A stretch of DNA of 15,518 bases from Collimonas sp. UBA1456 (GTDB taxonomy: Bacteria; Pseudomonadota; Gammaproteobacteria; Burkholderiales; Burkholderiaceae_D), in assembly GCA_002325825.1 (NCBI GenBank), contig DCSW01000046.1, forward strand, positions 1 through 15,518, given 5' to 3'. Numbering within the stretch: the first letter of the stretch is position 1; each line of letters opens with the position of its first letter. The notes under the pieces are model-generated. The model worked only from the letters and a program-made list of their open reading frames with translations. It made no database searches and was not told the origin of the DNA. Below, piece by piece: positions 8,864 to 15,024 of the stretch. The translations under genes and the position numbers were made by a program.

Positions 8864-8967
8864 GTAGCTTACCATAAAGCCGGTGAGGATTAATCTGGAT
8901 TCAGGAATCGCCATTCTGGCGAGAGGCTCTTTTTTGCAACAATCGCTTGTCACTTTATGAAAGATCC

Positions 8968-8992
8968 TAAAAAAATAAGCGCGCAGGCGCCT
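8968..8992 (-). terminator. Terminator-like hairpin in the addB leader
   Basis: On the minus strand a 6-bp stem (four G-C pairs, one G-U, one A-U; arms 8987-8992 and 8977-8982) with loop CTGC is followed by a T-rich tail (8978-8968, with T7). It lies between the likely addB promoter and the addB start, so it might act as an attenuator. The stem is short, so this is tentative. Confidence 0.3.
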
Positions 8993-9008
8993 CTTTTTAT
9001 TAAAATCT

Positions 9009-9037
9009 GTTATATTTGAATAAATATCCTGCAGCAA
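9009..9037 (-). promoter_or_regulatory. Sigma70-type promoter for addBA
   Basis: On the minus strand TTGCTG (9037-9032) and TATAAC (9014-9009) are spaced by 17 bases, giving an expected start near 9002, about 140 bases before addB. It supports the short form of addB. Judged by consensus only. Confidence 0.5.
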
Positions 9038-9190
9038 TACATCTTACCGCACCAACAGAAACTTGAACTCGCGCACGGCATCCCCCAACATCCTCAATAG
9101 AATAAGAGGCCGCCGATAGCAGCTACCAAGCACGAATGGTAAGTCGTCATTGGCATGCATTGATTCTTTTTGCCTCACACTGAGGAAACT

Positions 9191-9517
9191 ATGAGCGAAC
9201 ATATTAAACATACTTCCGACGCATCCTTTGAAGCAGATGTACTCAAATCAGACAAACCGGTTTTGGTCGATTTCTGGGCTGAGTGGTGCGGTCCATGCAA
9301 AATGATTGCGCCACTTCTGGAAGAAGTCGCTAAAGAATACAGCGACAAGCTGCGGATCGTCAAACTGGACGTCGACTCCAACCAGGCCGTGCCATCCAAG
9401 CACAGCATCCGTGGCATTCCTACGTTGATCCTGTTCAAGAACGGTGTTCCTGCCGCGCAGAAAGTCGGCGCACTGACCAAGGGCCAACTGACCACATTCA
9501 TTGATTCGAATATATGA
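9191..9517 (+). CDS. trxA: Thioredoxin 1
   Basis: Small cytoplasmic dithiol reductant that reduces disulfides in proteins such as ribonucleotide reductase. It has 108 residues, about the length of E. coli TrxA. The active site WCGPC is at 32-36 in the context VDFWAEWCGPCKMIAP, with the buried D27 before it and the cis-proline loop GIPTLILF later. The ATG at 9191 is preceded by GAGGAAA six to seven bases away. The frame also opens at a TTG at 9170, but that start has no good binding site and adds residues that do not fit the family. Rho follows 105 bases later on the same strand, the usual order in Burkholderiales, so co-transcription is likely. Confidence 0.97.
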   Translation: MSEHIKHTSDASFEADVLKSDKPVLVDFWAEWCGPCKMIAPLLEEVAKEYSDKLRIVKLDVDSNQAVPSKHSIRGIPTLILFKNGVPAAQKVGALTKGQLTTFIDSNI

Positions 9518-9578
9518 AGAAACCGCGGCGGTGCGCCCGCATCGCTGCTTATGTTTTACTGACTACACACCGCGCAGT

Positions 9579-9607
9579 TCCCTCCCCCACCCAATATTTC
9601 CCATCCC
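9579..9607 (+). promoter_or_regulatory. C-rich, G-free tract before rho (possible rut site)
   Basis: Of 29 bases, 17 are C and none is G. The tract ends 15 bases before the rho start codon. C-rich, G-poor, unstructured RNA is what Rho loads on, and Rho is known to control its own gene by attenuation in E. coli. A role in autoregulation here is inference. Confidence 0.4.
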
Positions 9608-9622
9608 GGGATACTCATATCT

Positions 9623-10885
9623 ATGTATTTATCTGAACTAAAGGCGTTACACGTCTCCGCCTTGCTAGAAATGGCAATCGGCCTGGACATCGATAACGCA
9701 GCGCGTGTGCGCAAACAAGAACTGATGTTTGCGATCCTTAAAAAGCGAGCGAAATCAGGAGAACAGATTTTTGGCGACGGCGCTCTCGAGGTTCTGCCTG
9801 ACGGCTTTGGCTTCCTGCGCTCGCCTGACGCCAGCTACATGGCATCCACCGACGACATTTATATTTCGCCTTCGCAAATCCGTCGCTTCAATCTGCATAC
9901 CGGCGATTCGATCGAAGGTGAAGTGCGCACTCCGAAAGACGGCGAACGCTATTTCGCACTGATCAAGGTCGACAAGGTCAACGGCGAATCACCGGAAGCG
10001 TCGAAGCACCGCATCTTGTTTGAAAATTTGACACCACTGCACCCGAACAAGCCGCTGCCGCTGGAACGTGAAATGCGCGGCGAAGAAAACATCACCGGCC
10101 GCATCATCGACATGATCGCACCAATCGGCAAGGGTCAACGCGGCTTGCTCGTGGCGTCGCCGAAGTCCGGTAAATCAGTCATGCTGCAACACATTGCGCA
10201 TGCAATCACCACCAGCCATCCCGATATCGTGATGATCGTCCTGTTGATCGACGAACGACCGGAAGAAGTCACCGAAATGCAGCGCTCGGTGCGCGGTGAA
10301 GTAGTGGCCTCGACTTTCGATGAACCAGCCACACGCCACGTGCAGGTTGCTGAAATGGTTCTGGAAAAAGCCAAGCGCCTGGTTGAAATGAAAAAAGACG
10401 TGGTGATCCTACTGGATTCGATCACCCGTTTAGCGCGCGCCTACAACACCGTTATTCCGGCCTCCGGAAAAGTGTTGACCGGTGGTGTCGACGCCAACGC
10501 GCTGCAACGTCCGAAGCGTTTCTTCGGCGCTGCCCGTAACATCGAAGAAGGCGGTTCGCTGACCATCATCGCCACTGCCCTGATCGAAACCGGCAGCCGT
10601 ATGGATGACGTAATCTACGAAGAATTCAAGGGTAGCGGCAACATGGAAGTCCACCTGGAACGCCGCCTCGCCGAGAAACGCGTTTATCCGGCGATTAATC
10701 TCAACAAGTCCGGCACCCGCCGTGAAGAATTGCTGATCAAGCCTGATCAGCTGCAAAAGATATGGGTATTGCGCAAGCTGCTATACAGCATGGATGAGAT
10801 CGAAGCGATGGAGTTCATCCTCGACAAGATGAAGTCGACCAAGAACAACGCCGAGTTCTTCGACATGATGCGTCGTGGTGGTTGA
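9623..10885 (+). CDS. rho: Transcription termination factor Rho
   Basis: Hexameric RNA-dependent ATPase/helicase that ends transcription at C-rich sites. At 420 residues it has essentially the same length and numbering as E. coli Rho. The N-terminal domain (from MYLSELKALH) leads to the RNA-binding patch GFGFLR (61-66). The ATPase core shows Walker A ASPKSGKS (178-185; E. coli has PKAGKT), catalytic E211 in DERPEE, Walker B VVILLD (260-265), the Q-loop region VLTGGVDANALQRPKRFFGA (284-303) and the arginine finger R366 in SGTRREEL. No insertion in the N-terminal domain is seen. The Shine-Dalgarno is poor (GGGA about 12 bases upstream), and the C-rich tract at 9579-9607 precedes the start. I see no clear terminator after the gene. 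Confidence 0.98.
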   Translation: MYLSELKALHVSALLEMAIGLDIDNAARVRKQELMFAILKKRAKSGEQIFGDGALEVLPDGFGFLRSPDASYMASTDDIYISPSQIRRFNLHTGDSIEGEVRTPKDGERYFALIKVDKVNGESPEASKHRILFENLTPLHPNKPLPLEREMRGEENITGRIIDMIAPIGKGQRGLLVASPKSGKSVMLQHIAHAITTSHPDIVMIVLLIDERPEEVTEMQRSVRGEVVASTFDEPATRHVQVAEMVLEKAKRLVEMKKDVVILLDSITRLARAYNTVIPASGKVLTGGVDANALQRPKRFFGAARNIEEGGSLTIIATALIETGSRMDDVIYEEFKGSGNMEVHLERRLAEKRVYPAINLNKSGTRREELLIKPDQLQKIWVLRKLLYSMDEIEAMEFILDKMKSTKNNAEFFDMMRRGG

Positions 10886-11094
10886 TCAAGAGCGATCAAA
10901 GTTGACCGTTACGGTTGAAAACCATTTCAATCGTAGTGTAGACAACAGGCGTAAAATGCGCAGATAATTTTCGACAGTGACAACGGTAATATCTGCCATC
11001 GTTTCTGTGTCCTTGCAACATCAGGCCCCACAAGAAACAAGCGGATCAGTTCAATGCTGCCCCCCTGCCAACCCTATTGCAGCAACAACACACC

Positions 11095-12032
11095 ATGTCA
11101 ACCATCCCATCCAGACAATCTAAATTCAGCACTGTGCCGCGAGTTACCCGCAGTAACTTTATGGAGATATTCAATTTCTATACAACCCACATTTCCAAGA
11201 TGCTCTTCCTAGCAGGCGATGAATTACATCACTGATGCTGAACTTCATGACCTTTTGCGCCGGCTGCCTGATGCGCCTGCTGGGCACCATCATCCTCGGA
11301 GCCTATGTCGACCGGGTTGGCCGCCACTTTGGACTTCGGCTTGCATATATGGCTGCAACCGGCGCAACTCGCCAACTGGGACTGGCGAGTTCCATTTTTC
11401 ATCGGCTGCATGATCGTGCCGGTATTGTTCGTGATCAGCAGTTCGCTTCCTGAATTCGATGGTCGACAATTCGAGGCCTGGTGTTTACCGGAATGATGCT
11501 GGTGTCGATGACGACAGCCTCGTTTTACCTGATCACCGTCTATGGCAAGAGCGTCCTAAAACTAAGTACAACTGAGTACAATAGATGCGTTTGTCGTTAC
11601 TTTCTGCGTCGATATCTCCGACTTCATCTGGCTTGCCGGTAATGAACGTACTTTCCGACCTCATCGGCAGCAAGCCTTTGTTGCTGACATTTACCATTCT
11701 GACTGCCCATCCGGCACTTTCGTAGCTGGTGGCCGATCCTGGCTTCCAGAAAATGCTGATTGTCGAACTGTGGCTATCTTTCTTTTATGCAAGTTATAAC
11801 GGCGCGATGGTGGTGGCATTGACCGAAGTCATGATGGTTGAAGTATGGACCGCCGATTTCTCGTTGGTCTATAACCTGGCGACGGCGATCGCCACCGATT
11901 TGATCGAACACACCAAAGATAAAGGCGCACCAGGAATAGTAGTGACCGTAGCCGCAACTTGTCTCTTTTTTTGCAAGATTTTATTTGTACCGTAAAAAAG
12001 GCAATCAACGTTCTGTGCCAGTAAGTAGCTAA
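11095..12032 (+). pseudogene. Decayed MFS transporter (citrate/tricarballylate-type)
   Basis: A degraded major facilitator gene resembling the TcuC/citrate-proton symporter group. Recognisable pieces in order: MSTIPSRQSK at 11095; FNFYTTHISKMLFLAGDE and a 1-base loss near 11227 that shifts the frame; MLNFMTFCAGCLMRLLG then ILGAYVDRVGR (11235 onward); a deletion of roughly 120 codons; WRVPFFIGCMIVPVLFVI in another frame (near 11380-11440); MMLVSMTTASFYLITVY then VLKLSTT; a 10-base insertion at 11574-11583; LS-stop-LVADPGFQKML with a TAG for tryptophan near 11726; VELWLSFFYASYNGAMVVAL then TEVM; a short deletion before DLIEHTKDKGAPG; and an end LYRKKGNQRSVPVSS with TAA at 12030-12032. Intact relatives have about 430 residues. 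It lies between rho and rpmE2, which are usually adjacent in this group. Confidence 0.85.
11564..11583 (+). repeat. Imperfect 10-bp tandem duplication in the MFS pseudogene
   Basis: AAGTACAACT is followed at once by GAGTACAATA, sharing AGTACAA. Removing the second unit restores the reading SerThrThrAspAla (KLSTTDAF), so the second unit is the frame-breaking insertion. Confidence 0.6.
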
Positions 12033-12108
12033 ATGGGTGACAACACCCCGCCAGACTGAACTGCAAAAACAGATTCGGGATCGATTGTAGTTGTCGCGAG
12101 AACATTGA

Positions 12109-12144
12109 AAATCAGTGCCAGAAGATCTCCAAGACACTGATTTC
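12109..12144 (+). terminator. Possible terminator after the MFS pseudogene
   Basis: A 9-bp inverted repeat (AAATCAGTG / CACTGATTT) with an 18-base loop is followed by CGTTCATTTTTT. The stem is AT-rich and the loop long, so it is a weak terminator candidate; it could instead be a relic or a regulator site. Confidence 0.3.
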
Positions 12145-12178
12145 GTTCATTTTTTACGATACTTTAACGTATTTATTG

Positions 12179-12184
12179 TATAAT
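12179..12184 (+). promoter_or_regulatory. Likely -10 element for rpmE2
   Basis: A perfect TATAAT in an AT-rich stretch about 100 bases before rpmE2. I see no good -35 at 17 bases, only weak TTTACG-like matches further up, so the promoter is tentative. Confidence 0.35.
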
Positions 12185-12280
12185 CTTTGTTTTCCACTCC
12201 AGGCAGGTGATCGACAATCGGGTCAAGAAGCACGATGACCGACGAAGTGATTGATTGGCTACCACTCAATTGAGACAACT

Positions 12281-12550
12281 ATGAAAGACGGCATTCACCC
12301 AAATTACCGCGAAGTTCTGTTCCACGACGTATCGAGCGATTTCAAGTTCGTTACACGTTCGACCATACAGACTCGCGAAAACATCACCCACGAAGGTAAA
12401 AAATACCCTCTGGTGAAGATTGAAATTTCGTCAGAATCACATCCATTTTACACCGGCCAGCACAAAATCGTCGATACCGCCGGTCGCGTTGACAAGTTCC
12501 GCAAGAAATTTGGTAGTGTCGGTTCCAAGATTTCGATCGCGAATACTTAA
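12281..12550 (+). CDS. rpmE2: Ribosomal protein L31 type B (zinc-free form)
   Basis: Protein of the large ribosomal subunit that bridges to the small subunit. It has 89 residues starting MKDGIHPNYREVLFHD, typical of the type B (YkgM-like) family, with SHPFYTGQ and GRVDKFRKKFG near the C-terminus. It contains no cysteine, so it is the form without the zinc ribbon. The ATG at 12281 is chosen because it matches the family start; the frame opens further upstream but those residues do not fit. GAGAC lies 6-7 bases before. It follows rho (with a pseudogene between) and ends with a strong terminator, so it probably has its own transcript. Confidence 0.96.
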   Translation: MKDGIHPNYREVLFHDVSSDFKFVTRSTIQTRENITHEGKKYPLVKIEISSESHPFYTGQHKIVDTAGRVDKFRKKFGSVGSKISIANT

Positions 12551-12565
12551 TTCGATCGTCGTTTC

Positions 12566-12597
12566 AAAAAAGGCAGCTGCAGCTGCCTTTTTGTTTT
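12566..12597 (+). terminator. Rho-independent terminator of rpmE2
   Basis: Stem GGCAGC (12572-12577), loop TGCA, GCTGCC (12582-12587), flanked by A6 on the left and TTTTTGTTTT on the right. It starts 16 bases after the rpmE2 stop. The A/T flanks extend the stem and make it largely symmetric. Confidence 0.9.
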
Positions 12598-12600
12598 ATT

Positions 12601-12887
12601 CGTATGATCTCAAGAAATACCGACCTGGCTCGCGCTCCAAGCACATCATACAGGCAGCCTCTCGTCTCACTAGACGAATTTGATGGATCTCGGAAAATAC
12701 GTATCCCTAAAAGGATACAAAATAACTGGGGATATCGAAAAGCCGCAGCAAGTCTAGCATACGGCAAACATCGTAGTGCCGCGATTGCAGCGTGCAGTAG
12801 GTTTACCAACGTCACAAAAAACGTTGCTGGCGATAGTGAGTTACACTGCTATCCAGCAATTCAAATAATCGATCAAACAGTATTGTG
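12601..12887. other. Intergenic stretch before the glycosyltransferase, no convincing gene
   Basis: A frame of 94 codons is open from ATG 12604 to TGA 12886-12888, and its stop overlaps the next ATG, but it has no Shine-Dalgarno, no recognisable family and a random-looking composition. The stretch holds two small hairpins, GTATCC/GGATAC (12701-12718) and CAACGT/ACGTTG (12807-12826), and the first copy of the direct repeat (12771-12804). The promoter of the glycosyltransferase gene is presumably here, but I cannot place it. Confidence 0.45.
12771..12804 (+). repeat. Direct repeat, copy 1 (upstream of the glycosyltransferase)
   Basis: TCGTAGT, five other bases, then a 22-base block (12783-12804) that begins GATTGCAGCGTGC and ends AGGTTT. 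The block matches copy 2 at 14638-14659 at 20 of 22 positions. It contains the small palindrome TGCA-GCG-TGCA. Confidence 0.6.
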
Positions 12888-14618
12888 ATGAAGCCCGTCC
12901 GCCTCCCTGCTTCCGCCACCAGCGCACTGCCACGCTGGGGCCTATGGGCTCTTGGATTATTCTATATGCTTCCAGGCCTGATCGGACGCGATCCCTGGAA
13001 AAACGAAGATGCCTCCAGCTTCGGTATCGCCTGGACCATGGCATACGGCAGTAGTATCGACTGGCTCTCGCCAAATATCGTTGGCTTGCCGATATCCGGC
13101 GAGAGCCCGCTAACCTACTGGATCGGGGCCATCTTCATCAAATTGTTCGGTTGGCTGCTGGGCGATCCGCTGGCGGCACGTTTGTCGACAGTAGTGTTCT
13201 TTCTGGTCGGCTCGCTATCGGTCTGGTACGCCACCTATCTGCTGGGACGACGCAACGAAGCGCAGCCGCTGCGACTGGCATTCGGCGGCCAACCTGAGCC
13301 TCGGGATTTCGGCCGCACGCTGGCCGACGGCGCGTTCCTTATCTATCTGGGTTGCCTCGGACTGATATCGCACAGCCACGAGGCCACAAACAAGAGCCTG
13401 CAGATTTCACTGGTGGCTTTTGCGATCTACATTGCAGTACGCATGTTCGATAATCCCAATGCCACACATCATATTCGCAGCGCCGCCTGGCTCGGACTGA
13501 CCCTGGGCCTGCTGGTGCTGGCACGCGGCTGCACGATCCCGCTTAGTTTGCTGATCGGCCTGCTAGCACTGGATTGCATGCGTGAAAAAAAGATCGCGCG
13601 CCACCTGCTGTTGATAAGCCTGCCATTGGCTGCGGTTATTGCCGGCATCTGGTTGATCGCCAGCAATATGCTGCTGCCGAATGGTGCCAACCACATCGCG
13701 GCATGGGGAAGGTTCAACCTGCGACAATTGGGCTGGCCGAGCTGGGTCGCGCTCTCGTATTACCTCAAATATGGTATCTGGTTTGCCTGGCCGGCATGGC
13801 CGTTCGCTAGCTGGGCCGTGTATGCATGGCGCCAGCAACGCTCGACATTGCACATCGCGTTGCCGCTGGCATTCTTCATCAGCCTGACAGTTGTCATACT
13901 GCTCAATCCGCACCCGGAAGAAGGCATCCTGTTACCATTGGTACCGGCGCTGGTGATCCTTGCTGCGTTTGGCCTACCAACCATGAAGCGCGGCGCAATC
14001 AACGCGGTAGATTGGTTCTCGGTCATGACACTGACCGCTTGTGCCGCATTTATCTGGCTCGCATGGATAGCCAAGGAAAGCGGCTGGCCGGTACAAATCG
14101 CAAAAAATGTCTACAAGCTGGCGCCCGGCTTCAAGCCAGAATTCAACCTGATCGCGCTGATCATTGCGTTGCTCGGGTCAGTGTTGTGGATACTGTTGGT
14201 GAACTGGCGACTATCGCGCCGCCCGGCAGTGCTGTGGCGCGCCGTGGTTCTGTCCTCCGGCGGCGTGATCCTGTGCTGGCTTTTACTGACCACACTGTGG
14301 ATGCCGTGGATTAATTACAGTAAGAGCTATGCTGGCGTTGCGGCCCAAATCGACGAACACCTGCCCACCCTCAAGCGCTGCGTCGATTCCAACGTCGGTC
14401 CATCCCAGCGGGCCTCGTTTGCCTATTTCGGCGGCATCCTGTTTGGCGAATTCGGCCAGCAGCATTGCGATTATCTGCTATACCAGGATAGCGTCTCTGT
14501 CAGATCGGACGATGCGCTATGGCGCCAATTCAAAGGCAACTGGAAGCTGCTATGGACAGGTCGGAGACCATCCGACCGCGATGAACGCTTCCGCTTGTAT
14601 CAGCGCGTTGGTAACTAG
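12888..14618 (+). CDS. Membrane glycosyltransferase, GT39/ArnT-like family
   Basis: Multi-span inner-membrane protein of 576 residues that should transfer a sugar from a polyprenyl-phosphate donor to an acceptor on the periplasmic side, as ArnT does with lipid A. After a first hydrophobic helix it has GRDPWKNEDASSFG (33-46), whose acidic residues D36, E40 and D41 fit the first periplasmic loop of GT-C enzymes. It is followed by a segment equivalent to the ArnT G-D-W...P...EKPPL-YW region (GESPLTYWIGAIFIKLFG, 71-88) and DPLAARLS (93-100). Many hydrophobic helices fill the rest up to about 470, and then a soluble tail follows. GTG 12885 directly before is an alternative start; no strong Shine-Dalgarno is visible for either. 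Acceptor and sugar are unknown, so no gene symbol is given. Two direct repeats bracket the gene. Confidence 0.85.
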   Translation: MKPVRLPASATSALPRWGLWALGLFYMLPGLIGRDPWKNEDASSFGIAWTMAYGSSIDWLSPNIVGLPISGESPLTYWIGAIFIKLFGWLLGDPLAARLSTVVFFLVGSLSVWYATYLLGRRNEAQPLRLAFGGQPEPRDFGRTLADGAFLIYLGCLGLISHSHEATNKSLQISLVAFAIYIAVRMFDNPNATHHIRSAAWLGLTLGLLVLARGCTIPLSLLIGLLALDCMREKKIARHLLLISLPLAAVIAGIWLIASNMLLPNGANHIAAWGRFNLRQLGWPSWVALSYYLKYGIWFAWPAWPFASWAVYAWRQQRSTLHIALPLAFFISLTVVILLNPHPEEGILLPLVPALVILAAFGLPTMKRGAINAVDWFSVMTLTACAAFIWLAWIAKESGWPVQIAKNVYKLAPGFKPEFNLIALIIALLGSVLWILLVNWRLSRRPAVLWRAVVLSSGGVILCWLLLTTLWMPWINYSKSYAGVAAQIDEHLPTLKRCVDSNVGPSQRASFAYFGGILFGEFGQQHCDYLLYQDSVSVRSDDALWRQFKGNWKLLWTGRRPSDRDERFRLYQRVGN

Positions 14619-14627
14619 TTATTTCAC

Positions 14628-14659
14628 TCGTAGTCGAGATTGCAGCGTGCCGCAGGTTT
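14628..14659 (+). repeat. Direct repeat, copy 2 (downstream of the glycosyltransferase)
   Basis: TCGTAGT, three other bases, then the 22-base block that matches 12783-12804 with two differences. It begins nine bases after the glycosyltransferase stop codon. Confidence 0.6.
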
Positions 14660-14672
14660 TTCGAGGTCTCTA

Positions 14673-14701
14673 TTGATTGTGCTGTGTAAATCAGTCATAA
14701 T
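14673..14701 (+). promoter_or_regulatory. Likely sigma70 promoter of the tRNA-Leu gene
   Basis: TTGATT (14673-14678) and CATAAT (14696-14701) are spaced by 17 bases. The expected start is near 14708, leaving a leader of about 95 bases before the mature tRNA. Confidence 0.45.
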
Positions 14702-14707
14702 TAAAGA

Positions 14708-14725
14708 TCGTGTTGCGAAACACGA
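14708..14725 (+). other. Hairpin with a GCGA tetraloop in the tRNA leader
   Basis: TCGTGTT and AACACGA pair perfectly (7 bp) around the loop GCGA, a GNRA-type tetraloop. There is no T tract after it, so it does not look like a terminator. It lies at the very 5' end of the expected precursor. Confidence 0.4.
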
Positions 14726-14800
14726 CTGAATAGCCAGATATGCGGGACAAAAACATAGCAATTTTCTTTCGCCACTATGGTTGTCAGCGCAGTTAAATTT

Positions 14801-14885
14801 GCCCGGGTGATGAAATTGGTAGACGTAGGGGACTCAAAATCCCCCGCCGAAAGGCGTGCCGGTTCGAGTCCGGCCCCGGGCACCA
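14801..14885 (+). tRNA. tRNA-Leu (anticodon CAA)
   Basis: An 85-base gene including the encoded CCA. The acceptor arms GCCCGGG (14801-14807) and CCCGGGC pair fully. The anticodon stem GGGGA/TCCCC encloses the loop CTCAAAA, giving anticodon CAA, which reads UUG. A long variable arm (CCGCCGAAAGGCG region) marks a class II tRNA, as expected for leucine, and the T-arm shows GGTTCGAGTCC. A terminator follows 7 bases after the end. Confidence 0.96.
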
Positions 14886-14891
14886 GATTTT

Positions 14892-14924
14892 GTAAAAAGC
14901 ACTGACTTTCTCAGTGCTTTTTAC
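14892..14924 (+). terminator. Terminator after tRNA-Leu
   Basis: A perfect 14-bp stem, GTAAAAAGCACTGA paired with TCAGTGCTTTTTAC, encloses the loop CTTTC. The T5 run sits inside the stem arm, and the hairpin can also work from the other strand. Its place directly after the tRNA fits transcription end. Confidence 0.85.
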
Positions 14925-15024
14925 AATTACGCTACACCTTTTTCAAATTTTTCATTTCATGTATGTGCGCCGGGGCCATCCATCGGATGGTACCCCACCT
15001 TTTGGATAAAAATTAAAATAGAGA

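Noticed and set aside
116..9049. Shared 14-mer (AATACA-C/T-CTTACCG) at 116-129 and 9036-9049, upstream of the binding-protein and trxA genes
   Set aside because: A match of 13 of 14 bases is expected many times by chance in a window of this size.
11829..12137. Minus-strand ORF of 102 codons over the MFS pseudogene end
   Set aside because: Low-complexity, arginine/serine-rich translation opposite a clear MFS remnant; no domain.
12604..12888. 94-codon ORF whose stop overlaps the glycosyltransferase start
   Set aside because: No ribosome site, no recognisable family, and it runs through hairpins and the direct repeat. The overlap is probably chance.
14701..14883. Minus-strand ORF of 60 codons (GAGLEPARLSAGDFESPTST...)
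   Set aside because: It is the antisense reading of the tRNA-Leu gene, a well-known false protein in databases.
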